From contig JAEWWL010000076.1 of NCBI GenBank assembly GCA_023396365.1, positions 1-34,892 of the forward strand: a DNA stretch of 34,892 nt. Reading direction: 5' to 3'. The number at the start of each line of letters is the position of its first letter. The stretch's first letter is position 1. The position numbers were made by a program, and so were the translations under genes. Source of the DNA: Methanobacteriota archaeon (GTDB lineage: Archaea > Halobacteriota > Methanomicrobia > Methanomicrobiales > Methanomicrobiaceae). This document shows positions 1-7,781 of the stretch, in pieces. The notes under the pieces are model-generated. The model was given only the letters and a program-made list of their open reading frames with translations. It searched no databases and was not told the DNA's origin.

Positions 1-429
1 GCTGCTTTTGGATATTCCTTCTGCCAAAATTCCTTTTTCACAGCAGAGAAGTCTTATTCCAAAAAGCTCATCAGAAGAGCAGATTACATTCTGCTCAGGA
101 TGTGTGCCTCTTTGTATATCGCACTTAAAAACAATCTCCGGGCCTGCCGATACAACCATCCCAAGTCTTTTCGAACCGGGATGGCCTTTTGGAAGAACCA
201 CAAGAGGCTGGCGGTATGTTCTAATAAGCTCTAACAATAGAGCGGCATGCCTTAAATCACCGCCTTCGGGTGCAGAGACTGCAATGATATCCCCTTTTAG
301 TACAGTCTGGCTGAGCTCTTTTTCATAGGTTTCAATAAAAAGAGTGAACTGCTCCGGAGCAGTTCCTGCAAGTACAAATGATCTTTCCCCCTCAATGAGG
401 AGATAGCCGCTCCCCAAAGACATTTTCAT
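1..429 (-). CDS. Unrecognised protein, 3' end cut by the window edge
   Basis: This open frame runs 143 codons from the ATG at 429 to the window edge without a stop, so the C-terminus is missing. The visible part starts MKMSLGSGYLLIEGE and looks soluble, with no signal peptide or membrane segment. A hydrophobic stretch around residues 45-95 contains APEGGDLRHAALLLELIRTY and then PKGHPGSKRLG; the later part has cysteines, including a CC pair. I do not recognise the family. The start codon overlaps the stop of the upstream zinc-ribbon gene as ATGA, so the two are probably translationally coupled and expressed together. A second in-frame ATG at 423 is possible, but the overlapping one fits the operon arrangement better. 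Confidence 0.7.
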   Translation of the reverse strand, partial: MKMSLGSGYLLIEGERSFVLAGTAPEQFTLFIETYEKELSQTVLKGDIIAVSAPEGGDLRHAALLLELIRTYRQPLVVLPKGHPGSKRLGMVVSAGPEIVFKCDIQRGTHPEQNVICSSDELFGIRLLCCEKGILAEGISKSS

Positions 430-578
430 AAAGCCGTCACATTTTCAGACTGGCATGACGGGCAGACAGGGTGCTTTCCAACAGCCTCAAATGTCGTGCC
501 GCATTCGTTGCATCTGTATTTTTTGCCCTTTAAACGCTCTTCAAGTTCAACGTCCATCGGGCCGCCTACCGAACACAT
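426..578 (-). CDS. Small zinc-ribbon protein, 50 residues
   Basis: A 50-residue frame reads MCSVGGPMDVELEERLKGKK and then a zinc ribbon with two CxxC knuckles, CNEC near residue 33-36 and CPSC near 44-47, fifteen or fewer residues apart. Four cysteines in this layout imply one bound zinc. AGGTGA, a good match to the archaeal ribosome binding site, lies about 8 bases before the ATG. The stop overlaps the start of the next gene (ATGA), so the two form a coupled pair. Such mini ribbons often bind RNA or a protein partner, but nothing here shows which. It falls below common ORF length cut-offs and is easy to miss. Confidence 0.75.
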   Translation of the reverse strand: MCSVGGPMDVELEERLKGKKYRCNECGTTFEAVGKHPVCPSCQSENVTAL

Positions 579-709
579 CTGATATATCACCTTACTCCTG
601 AGTTACGGCATAAAAGAATATTAGTTTAATTGATTGCTGCCCTCACTGGCTTTTTGGATAAGGAACCTTAATATTATGGCATAAATCAGCTTAAACGCCA
701 AAAAAGGAC

Positions 710-1291
710 CTAAAGAATATTTACTGAGTCAATCTGAAAAGGTGCGGTTCTTGAGATCATGAAAATGCTTGATGACGGCGATTTCATCTCAAGTGTAAAT
801 TTCTGCCCCTCTTTTAATTCCTCTCCGGAGTCAAGACGGATTAAAATTGTAAAAACCTCATTTCTCTCAAGAAAAGTATCATCTGCGGCAGATGAGGGTT
901 TTATATCAACAATTGCCCAGCAGCCCTCATTAACAGCCCCCTCAGAGAGGACATAAAGAGGGCTGTTGGGCTCAAGGTTTTTTACAGTTTCAGGTGTGCT
1001 CCACGTCATCACCATCCTTGAAAGATCAATAATATCTCCGCCGGGTGCAAGATCAACAGAGAATTTTATACGGTCAATTCCGGACGTGTTCTTTAAGCCG
1101 TAGACATTTCCCAAAAGCTCGGGAGTTGAGCCTGTAGATGATACTGTTGAATAAAGAACTTCCTGTGTCTTCTCGGTTGTAAAAAAGCCTGCGCCAAGAA
1201 CTGCAAAAGAAAAAACCGAAGCTACCACTACAAACGCAATCAGGACTATTGCCGCCTCAAGGCCTGTAAAAGCTTCAGATTTATGCTCCAA
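710..1291 (-). CDS. arlB: Archaellin (archaellum filament protein)
   Basis: The 193-residue product has the archaellin layout: a short charged leader (MEHKSEAFTG), a hydrophobic helix LEAAIVLIAFVVVASVFSF, then AVLGAGFFTTEKTQE and a beta-rich C-terminal domain ending SRTAPFQIDSVNIL, which resembles euryarchaeal archaellin tails. The leader would be cut by the class III signal peptidase (ArlK/PibD), probably near the FTG-LEA junction; the helix then packs in the filament core. The start is TTG at 1291: the upstream ATG in the same frame is followed by a stop, and GGTG lies about ten bases before the TTG. The gene lies downstream of arlJ after a 167-base AT-rich gap and may have its own promoter there. 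Only one archaellin is visible. Confidence 0.88.
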   Translation of the reverse strand: MEHKSEAFTGLEAAIVLIAFVVVASVFSFAVLGAGFFTTEKTQEVLYSTVSSTGSTPELLGNVYGLKNTSGIDRIKFSVDLAPGGDIIDLSRMVMTWSTPETVKNLEPNSPLYVLSEGAVNEGCWAIVDIKPSSAADDTFLERNEVFTILIRLDSGEELKEGQKFTLEMKSPSSSIFMISRTAPFQIDSVNIL

Positions 1292-1458
1292 AATTCAACA
1301 CACCATAAATACTACCTGTCAGGCTTAAAATATTATTATTTTACTATAGATAAGGCAGTGTATTTAGACATTCTTGTATTGTCATGAAAAAAAACAGGCG
1401 AATTTTTCTAAATTAATTTTTTTTGGAAATAATATTTAATTTTTGAAGAGGATTCTTC

Positions 1459-3399
1459 TCAAATCATTGTATTAAATACCATCAATGCAATGAGAATCAT
1501 GATTGCGGAGTGTTTTATGCCCGCTTTTATTGAGCCTTCACCCATCTGTCCGGCAATAAGACCTGAGAAGAATCCCTGAATTATGCATGTATGAAACAAA
1601 AGACGCCTAAAGCTGTCAATGGGCATCTGTGAAGTCTGTGCAAGCGACGCACCCTGCATTGCACCTGAAGCACCTGATGCCGCAGGGGTGTTCATTGACT
1701 CAAGTATTGTCAGGAAATTTGCATCGAGGACAAAAACCACGAACAAAAAGACAAAAAATGCAAGATAAATTATCATAATATAGATAAACATCTCGCCAAA
1801 CCTTTCACGCTTTAAAACCTGGCTCATCCTTGCATCGCTTGATGCAATGCTTAAAACCTCCCCGATTTCTCCGCTCATCTGGCTTGCCTTTGTAATCAGC
1901 GTAACAGTCCTTGCAATAGCTGCGGTGTTTACCCTTTTTTCAAACCGCAAAAGTGCATCGCCAACACTTGCCCCCCATTCAATATCACGCTTTATTCTTC
2001 TGACCTCATATGAGATTACGCCAAGATTTGTTCTGACAAGGACATTTATCGCACCTGCAAGAGTCATTCCAACCCTGTTTACACCGCCAAGCCTGTCAAG
2101 AAAATCCGGTGTTCCTGCCTCAATATCACTGACCTTTTTCCTCCATATCTCTATTAGTATGCCATAAGGGACAATCAGGAGAAGAGATGTCAAAATCAGG
2201 TGATCATCAATTATCATGTAGTACATCTCGGCATCAGGATATACCGGGACATTTAAAAAAAGCAGAATAAGATAAAACGCCGCCAGTGGAATCGTAAAAT
2301 AAAATGAGCGCTTTGCATCGCTTACAAACCAGTTAAGCGGATTTTTCAGAAATTCCAGTACTGCTCTTTTTCTGTCGTACTTATCAAGCAGTGAAAAATT
2401 CTCCTCTTCGCCTTCCCTTTGTAATATGCTTACATCAGAAAATTCGCTTAGAACACTTACCTTTAAGTATCTCTCTACCTCGTTCTCCTTTAGAGAGATT
2501 AAATCAACAAGAAGCATAAAAATTACAGCACCGATTGGAAGAAGCACATAGGTTACCAGAGTCAGTTCAAGGTATGCGGATTTTCCGACCATTCCCATCA
2601 CAACCATAATTATGATTAGAAAAAGCGGCCCTGCAACAAAGATTGTGACATAGCTTTCAGCAACAATCTGAAGAACTGATAAAAACTGCTTCTGCTCAAA
2701 CTTTGCGTCATCCTGATAAAGCCTCACACGCGACTCAAGATATGAGGATATATTTCCGCCGCTGTTGATTACAGATAAAAGATCCTCTATAAACTCCTTG
2801 AATTTTTCAGATGGCGTTGTGAATGTAAGATTTGAAAGGGCTGTTATCAGATCAGCGCCAAAGTACTCCGTATCCCTTACAACCTGTCGGAATTCAAGTG
2901 CAACCTCACCATAAATATCATCATTCTCTGAAATTGAGGAGAATATCTCAAGAAGTTCGGCACCGCCCCTTCTCATTGCATACATGTATGAGACCACATT
3001 ATGAAGCGAGAGGTTTATCTTGGTCCTTCGTGCTGATTTCTGCATCCCCGGCATTTTAAGGGCTGCTAAATAAATAAAAGAAAAACCCGCCGCAAAGAAT
3101 AAAAAAAATCCGGCTAAGCCTGCAAGAGCCTGTGTAAAAGCCGGAATCTCATATTCCGGCAGTTCCAGGCTGAAAACATTGTATATGCTTATTGAAAACT
3201 CCGGGATGAAAAGAACAGACGATGCAAAAAACCCAAGAATGCCTGATACAAATCCGAAAAGAAGAGCTGCTGAAAGTGAATAATACACATAGCGAAAAAC
3301 CGTCATACCCGTTCTTGAGGATATCAGATCAGAGCGGAGCCCTTCGTATGCATTCGGATTTTTGCGGATTCTCCATCTGATGTATCTGTCAGCTATCAT
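1459..3399 (-). CDS. arlJ: Archaellum membrane platform protein ArlJ
   Basis: This 646-residue polytopic protein belongs to the type II secretion F / TadC-like platform family. ArlJ sits in the cytoplasmic membrane and couples the ArlI ATPase to filament assembly and rotation. It has two related halves. The first has N-terminal membrane helices (near residues 40-65 and 90-115), a cytoplasmic T2SF domain containing NLSLHNVVSYMYAMRRGGAE, and helices near VTIFVAGPLFLIIIMVVMG. The second has another T2SF domain (GVNRVGMTLAGAINVLVR) and C-terminal helices. It is somewhat longer than typical ArlJ. Its start overlaps the arlI stop as ATGA, so the pair is translationally coupled. A homologous type IV pilus platform is the alternative; the archaellin next door favours the archaellum. 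Confidence 0.88.
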   Translation of the reverse strand: MIADRYIRWRIRKNPNAYEGLRSDLISSRTGMTVFRYVYYSLSAALLFGFVSGILGFFASSVLFIPEFSISIYNVFSLELPEYEIPAFTQALAGLAGFFLFFAAGFSFIYLAALKMPGMQKSARRTKINLSLHNVVSYMYAMRRGGAELLEIFSSISENDDIYGEVALEFRQVVRDTEYFGADLITALSNLTFTTPSEKFKEFIEDLLSVINSGGNISSYLESRVRLYQDDAKFEQKQFLSVLQIVAESYVTIFVAGPLFLIIIMVVMGMVGKSAYLELTLVTYVLLPIGAVIFMLLVDLISLKENEVERYLKVSVLSEFSDVSILQREGEEENFSLLDKYDRKRAVLEFLKNPLNWFVSDAKRSFYFTIPLAAFYLILLFLNVPVYPDAEMYYMIIDDHLILTSLLLIVPYGILIEIWRKKVSDIEAGTPDFLDRLGGVNRVGMTLAGAINVLVRTNLGVISYEVRRIKRDIEWGASVGDALLRFEKRVNTAAIARTVTLITKASQMSGEIGEVLSIASSDARMSQVLKRERFGEMFIYIMIIYLAFFVFLFVVFVLDANFLTILESMNTPAASGASGAMQGASLAQTSQMPIDSFRRLLFHTCIIQGFFSGLIAGQMGEGSIKAGIKHSAIMILIALMVFNTMI

Positions 3400-5222
3400 G
3401 AAAATGCTGCTCTTAAATCATCCAGATTTGACATTACTTTCTCAGGGTTTATCTGATATGCCTGAACAATCCTTGTCACACTGACATAATCCTTAATCCC
3501 CTGGCTGTGCATGGCTTTTAAAATACTAAGCCTTCTTTCAATCTCGCGGTTCATCTCCTCAAGGCTCCAGCCGCGAACCTCCATTATGCTTCTGTAGACA
3601 CCTGATCTTCCGCTGTATGAATGAACATCTGTTACTGTATCATAATCAAAAACATTGTTGACACGGAGATTTCCGGTCCCCGGATCTGTTCCGGCAATTT
3701 CTACAATCTCCATTGACCGCCTTATCCTTTCCTGTCCGCGGTAGACAAGAGCCTGAACGCTTACGATGTCAAGGGCCTGCACCATATTTCGAGGAACATT
3801 TAACGGGGCATTTTCAAGGCGGTGGATTGCCGCATCAACCCCGTTTGCATGAAGCGTTGAAAATGTTGTATGCCCTGTGTTCATCGCCTGAAACAGTGTC
3901 TGCGCCTCAGAGCCTCTTACCTCACCAACAAGTATGTACTCCGGCCTCTGCCTCATTGCAGCCTTTAAAAGATCAAACATATCAATCTTTGCGGCTGTTG
4001 CCTCTGAGACCATGTCCCTTGTAACGCTTGCAATCCAGTTGTCATGGTAAAGAGTAATCTCTCTTGTATCCTCAATGCTTACGACCTTTGCCATTGAAGG
4101 AATGAATAGTGCAACTGCGTTTAGTGATGATGTCTTTCCGCTTGCCGTTCCCCCGACAAATAAAAGACTTTTATTGTTCTCGATTGCAAGCCAGAAATAG
4201 ACAAGCTGCTCAGGGCTGAATGTTTTGTACTCCATCAGCTCAACCGGAGTAAACGGACTTTCCCGGAATTTTCTTATTGTAAATGAAGTGCCTCTTGAAG
4301 TCACCTCTTTTCCAAGGGTAAGCTGAAGACGCGAACCGTCAGGAAGAGTTGCATCAAGCATGGGCTGTGATATTGATATGTGCTTTCCAGATCTCTGGGC
4401 AAGGGTTATTGCAAGGGAGTTTAGGCTTTCTTCGGAGAACCTGACGTTTGTTTTTATGTTTCGGTATTTTCTGTGGTACAAAAACACAGGGATGTCATTG
4501 CCGTCACATGAGATATCCTCAATATAGGGGTCTTTCATAAGGGGGTCAAGCTTTGACCATCCAAGGAAATTTCTCATAAGATAATACTGGAGTTTGAAGA
4601 CAGATTTTTTTTCAGGCCTGACTTTGTACTCATTTAAAAGAGATGCCATTTTTTCAAGGATGATATGGGATTTTTCATAGACAAGCTCCTCATCGGTCAG
4701 AATCAAAACATCCCGCATATCCGCAAAAAGTCTTTCTAAGAGCTCATACTCAAATGAGGAAAGGGCGGGCTCAAAGAGTATGTATTCATTTATGTGGTTT
4801 TCATTGCTGTTTACAATTAAAACCTTTGACAGCCCGTCTGATATCCAGTATTCAAAGACAGCTGTGAAGCCCTCAGGCACTTTGGGTTCAATAAGAGGCC
4901 CGTCCCTTTCAAAATCATAGACCTCGGGGACTGCTGATTTTTTCCCTAAAAGTCCCAAAAAACTTTTTTTGCCCAGAGTTTTGCTTCGCCTTAAAAGAGC
5001 CTTCTCCTCTTTTTCCTTCCTGGTTTCTTTGGTTGCAAAGCCCTTTTCAAAAACAGGCTCAATTTCTGCGGCTGTATTTTCCTCCCCACTGACAGAAGAA
5101 GTGCCATTTCCGGTTAATGAGACGTCTTTGTATCCGGACAGACTTTCTGCATCCTCTACAGACACTGCCGCATTACGCCTTTCTTCTTCATCCTTTTTTT
5201 CAGACCTTTGGAAAAATCCCAT
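3396..5222 (-). CDS. arlI: Archaellum assembly and rotation ATPase ArlI
   Basis: The 608-residue secretion ATPase of the GspE/VirB11 superfamily hydrolyses ATP at the membrane to assemble and turn the archaellum with ArlJ. A charged, probably disordered N-terminus covers about 100 residues. Walker A GGTASGKTSS lies near residue 355-365, an Asp box-like segment at SIEDTREI follows, and a Walker B/His-box region around RPEYILVGEVRGSEA and GHTTFSTLHANG lies near 425-460. GGTGGGAG precedes the ATG by a few bases and a TATA box lies at 5313-5320. The N-terminal extension makes it longer than common ArlI. The usual partners arlC/D/E, F, G and H are not in this window. A type IV pilus ATPase is possible but less likely beside an archaellin. 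Confidence 0.88.
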   Translation of the reverse strand: MGFFQRSEKKDEEERRNAAVSVEDAESLSGYKDVSLTGNGTSSVSGEENTAAEIEPVFEKGFATKETRKEKEEKALLRRSKTLGKKSFLGLLGKKSAVPEVYDFERDGPLIEPKVPEGFTAVFEYWISDGLSKVLIVNSNENHINEYILFEPALSSFEYELLERLFADMRDVLILTDEELVYEKSHIILEKMASLLNEYKVRPEKKSVFKLQYYLMRNFLGWSKLDPLMKDPYIEDISCDGNDIPVFLYHRKYRNIKTNVRFSEESLNSLAITLAQRSGKHISISQPMLDATLPDGSRLQLTLGKEVTSRGTSFTIRKFRESPFTPVELMEYKTFSPEQLVYFWLAIENNKSLLFVGGTASGKTSSLNAVALFIPSMAKVVSIEDTREITLYHDNWIASVTRDMVSEATAAKIDMFDLLKAAMRQRPEYILVGEVRGSEAQTLFQAMNTGHTTFSTLHANGVDAAIHRLENAPLNVPRNMVQALDIVSVQALVYRGQERIRRSMEIVEIAGTDPGTGNLRVNNVFDYDTVTDVHSYSGRSGVYRSIMEVRGWSLEEMNREIERRLSILKAMHSQGIKDYVSVTRIVQAYQINPEKVMSNLDDLRAAFS

Positions 5223-5312
5223 TATCTCCCACCAATCATTTAACAGCGCTATTTCAATATTTATTCAAATCGCTGTTTTTTTTCATTTATTCAGTTTTCA
5301 GGACGGCTCTAA

Positions 5313-5320
5313 TATATAAA
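5313..5320 (-). promoter_or_regulatory. TATA box for the arlI-arlJ operon
   Basis: On the minus strand the site reads TTTATATA inside TAATTTATATATT, a strong archaeal TATA box. Transcription would start about 25 bases further on, near 5290, giving a leader of roughly 70 bases before the arlI ATG. This shows arlIJ can be transcribed apart from any other archaellum genes. Confidence 0.6.
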
Positions 5321-5471
5321 TTAACCACAGGCATATTAATCCTTCCAACATAACAGACAATTTTTTAATTTTCCAGTTGCCAGAAAAATTAAAATGATGA
5401 AGAAAATTAAAAAAAAAATTGCCGCTTAGCAAAATCTTTACATTCAAAGAGTCCAAATCATCATTTAATCT

Positions 5472-6302
5472 ATGCAGGATAATGCCGCAGTTAAAATCCC
5501 GACAGGTATTGCATCATTAGATCCGGTGCTTGACGGAGGAGTTCCCCCAGGCTCTGTAATACTTCTTGCAGGCGAGCAGGGTGCAGGAAACCGGGAATTT
5601 GTCTACTCTTCAATAATGCTGCTTTCAAAATTAAAGGAGAAAGGCGATGCCGGATTCGGCAGGCGGCTTCCGGAGAGGATTACATATACAGCATTCACAC
5701 GCCTTTCAACATCAATTATTGAAGAGATAGGACTTTCATTCAGAAGCGATCTGGCCGGGGGAGTTTTGGATAATGTAAATTTTGTTGATCTCTCTGACAT
5801 ATACTTTGAATCAAGCGTTGTTCCAACCGACTGGTACAGCAGCACATCTATTATTGAGCGCTTTCAGAAAAAATCCGAAAAAACGGGCATCATATCCAAA
5901 CTTGCGGAAAAGCTGGATGAAAATTCGCAAAACAGCTTAATTATCCTTGACTCGATAACAGATATTGCAGCAGAGAGTGCAACAACTCCTGAATGGAGGG
6001 ATATCATCAGTTTCCTGCGGGGTCTTCAGAGAATCTCAAAGACATGGAGATCAGTAATATATGTGCTTTTATCAGAAGGAATACTTTCAAACTCACATCT
6101 TGTGGAAATTGCGGACTGCTGCGATGCGATGATTACATTTCGGTGGGAGGAAAGTTCGGGCAGAAAGCGGCAGAGGGTTATGTACTTTGAAAAATTCCGG
6201 GGTGTCATGCCGCATCTTGAGGAGAATGATCTTGTAAAGTTTGCGGTCAGAATTACTCCGGAATCGGCATTTGAAGTCAGCAATATCAGGGTTGTAATAT
6301 GA
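5472..6302 (+). CDS. RecA/KaiC-fold protein with degenerate P-loop
   Basis: The 276-residue product has a RecA/KaiC fold. The start IPTGIASLDPVLDGGVPPGS is typical of KaiC/RAD55 proteins. The P-loop position at residues 34-41 reads GEQGAGNR instead of GxxGxGK[T/S], so the phosphate-binding lysine and the following Thr/Ser are replaced by Asn and Arg. A Walker B-like segment SLIILDSITDI remains near residue 155. It resembles the so-called HTR-like proteins of archaea, which carry similar altered loops (from memory of the family). It probably binds nucleotide weakly or acts as a partner of the intact ATPase encoded next, whose start overlaps its stop. No clear ribosome binding site precedes the ATG; a weak TATA-like TCTTTACAT about 33 bases upstream suggests a very short or absent leader. 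Confidence 0.78.
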   Translation: MQDNAAVKIPTGIASLDPVLDGGVPPGSVILLAGEQGAGNREFVYSSIMLLSKLKEKGDAGFGRRLPERITYTAFTRLSTSIIEEIGLSFRSDLAGGVLDNVNFVDLSDIYFESSVVPTDWYSSTSIIERFQKKSEKTGIISKLAEKLDENSQNSLIILDSITDIAAESATTPEWRDIISFLRGLQRISKTWRSVIYVLLSEGILSNSHLVEIADCCDAMITFRWEESSGRKRQRVMYFEKFRGVMPHLEENDLVKFAVRITPESAFEVSNIRVVI

Positions 6303-6997
6303 TTAAAGAGAGAATTTTAATCGGCATCCCCGGTCTTGACGAGATGATGGGCGGAGGCCTTATCAAATACAGCACCTCCGCAATTATCGGGACATACGGT
6401 ACAGGAAAGACAACCTTTGCGCTTCAGTTTCTCTTTGAGGGCTTAAAGAACAATGAAAAATGCATTTACATAAGTCTTGAGGAGAGCGAGGAGAACATAT
6501 ATGAAAAGATACAGGATCGCGGATGGCCGGCTGAACCTTACAGGAACAAGACACTTTTTGTCATTAAGCTTGATCCGACAGACTTCAATCTTTCAATAAA
6601 CAGCATAAAAAACGATCTCCCGCAGCTTATCAAAAGCGTTGGCGCATCAAGGGTTGTAATTGATCCGATTTCTCTCTTTGAAGGCCTCTTTGATGATCAG
6701 TCCACAAGAAGGCGTGAGATGTTTCGCTTTATTGAGATGATGTCAAAGCTTGAGTGCACAATTTTATTGACAAGCGAAACCGAGCAGAACCAGAATTATT
6801 CAAGCAGATACGGGCTTGTTGAATACCTCTCGGATACTGTGATAGTGCTTAGGTATATCAGGCCTTCGGATTTATCAGAGGTTCACACAGCTCTTGAGGT
6901 TGTAAAAATGAGGCGCTCAAACCACTCAAGAGAAATTAAGCCATACGAAATAACAGAAGACAGGGTCAATGTATATTCAGAGGCAAGCGTGTTTTAA
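6299..6997 (+). CDS. KaiC/RAD55-family ATPase
   Basis: This 232-residue single KaiC domain has an intact Walker A, GTYGTGKTT at residues 31-39, a beta strand CIYISLEESEENI near 55-67, and Walker B RVVIDPIS near residue 118-125. The start IGIPGLDEMMGGGL is the standard KaiC-domain opening. It has no membrane segment or DNA-binding extension. It overlaps the upstream P-loop-defective paralogue as ATGA, so the two are made together and may form a mixed complex. The pair lies between the archaellum genes and chemotaxis genes; ArlH, the usual archaellum RecA-fold partner of ArlI, is also a KaiC relative, but this protein looks like the general RAD55 group rather than ArlH. A role in motility control is inference from position only. 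Confidence 0.82.
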   Translation: MIKERILIGIPGLDEMMGGGLIKYSTSAIIGTYGTGKTTFALQFLFEGLKNNEKCIYISLEESEENIYEKIQDRGWPAEPYRNKTLFVIKLDPTDFNLSINSIKNDLPQLIKSVGASRVVIDPISLFEGLFDDQSTRRREMFRFIEMMSKLECTILLTSETEQNQNYSSRYGLVEYLSDTVIVLRYIRPSDLSEVHTALEVVKMRRSNHSREIKPYEITEDRVNVYSEASVF

Positions 6998-7066
6998 GCA
7001 GGAGCTTTAATTTTTTTAAAAAAAAAATTTCCAGATTATTTTCCCGTTCATTTTAATTTTTTAAAT

Positions 7067-7169
7067 TTTTTCTCTAAAATTTTTCTCTAAAATTTTTCCT
7101 AAATTTTTCCTAAATTTTTTCTAAATTTTTTTTCCTGTTTTTTTCCTGTTTTTTTCCTGTTTTTTTATT
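7067..7169 (+). repeat. T-rich tandem repeat array, likely transcription stop
   Basis: Two 13-base units TTTTTCTCTAAAA (7067-7079, 7080-7092) are followed by about seven 11-base units that drift in steps: TTTTTCCTAAA (7093, 7104), TTTTTTCTAAA (7115), then a CCTGTTTTTTT phase with three perfect copies at 7134, 7145 and 7156. Every unit carries a run of five to eight T. The plus-strand KaiC-like operon ends 70 bases earlier, so the array would supply serial U-tracts, the main archaeal termination signal. The rest of the 285-base spacer (6998-7282) is AT-rich with no gene seen. Confidence 0.85.
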
Positions 7170-7282
7170 TCTTTCCAGATATTTTTACAATTCCTTTAAA
7201 AAAAGCAAAAACCTGGCACGGCTGCCGGGGAATTATAATTATGATTTCAGTCAGAGTACCAGTCGAAAAAAAAATTAATTTA

Positions 7283-7756
7283 TCAGCAGACACATTCCTG
7301 TCTGCCGCCAAGAGTCTCTTCAAGAATTTTTTCAATGTCAATCCATATGACTAGGTCTTTTTTCTCTTTTGCAGCCGCATCTGCTTTTATTATTCCTTTG
7401 ACAAACGCCTCCTTTGAAAGAGAGGCATCCATCTGGTCGATATTATCCTCATTTATCTGAAGCACGCTCTGGACATCATCAACAATCAGGCCGATATTTG
7501 AGCCTCCTGTTGCCTCAGGGACAAGAACAATTATTTTTTTGCTCATATGATCTTTAGCCGATTCAAGCCCCATAAGACAGTTTAAGTTCATCACATTCGT
7601 AATCTCGCCGCGAAGATTGATTATCCCGGCGATATGCGAAGGAGACCTCGGGACAGGCGTTATCGGCATCATCTCAACAATTTCACGTGCGGTTTTGATA
7701 TCAATTGCATAATTTGTGCCTGAAATTTCAAACTGCACCACATCAATGGTTGCCAT
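7283..7756 (-). CDS. cheW: Chemotaxis adaptor CheW
   Basis: CheW links chemoreceptors to the CheA kinase. The 157-residue protein has the CheW fold throughout, with REIVEMMPITPVPRSPSHIAG and GIINLRGEI as landmark segments and IGLIVDDVQSVL in the second half. A longer frame opens upstream at 7831, but those residues overlap the chemoreceptor gene and do not look like CheW. The ATG at 7756 is preceded by GGGAGTGA at proper spacing and begins MATIDVVQFE, matching the second CheW of this window (21484). It follows the chemoreceptor gene by 25 bases and is probably cotranscribed with it. Confidence 0.9.
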   Translation of the reverse strand: MATIDVVQFEISGTNYAIDIKTAREIVEMMPITPVPRSPSHIAGIINLRGEITNVMNLNCLMGLESAKDHMSKKIIVLVPEATGGSNIGLIVDDVQSVLQINEDNIDQMDASLSKEAFVKGIIKADAAAKEKKDLVIWIDIEKILEETLGGRQECVC

Positions 7757-7781
7757 TCTTTTCACTCCCGTAATTTTTACC

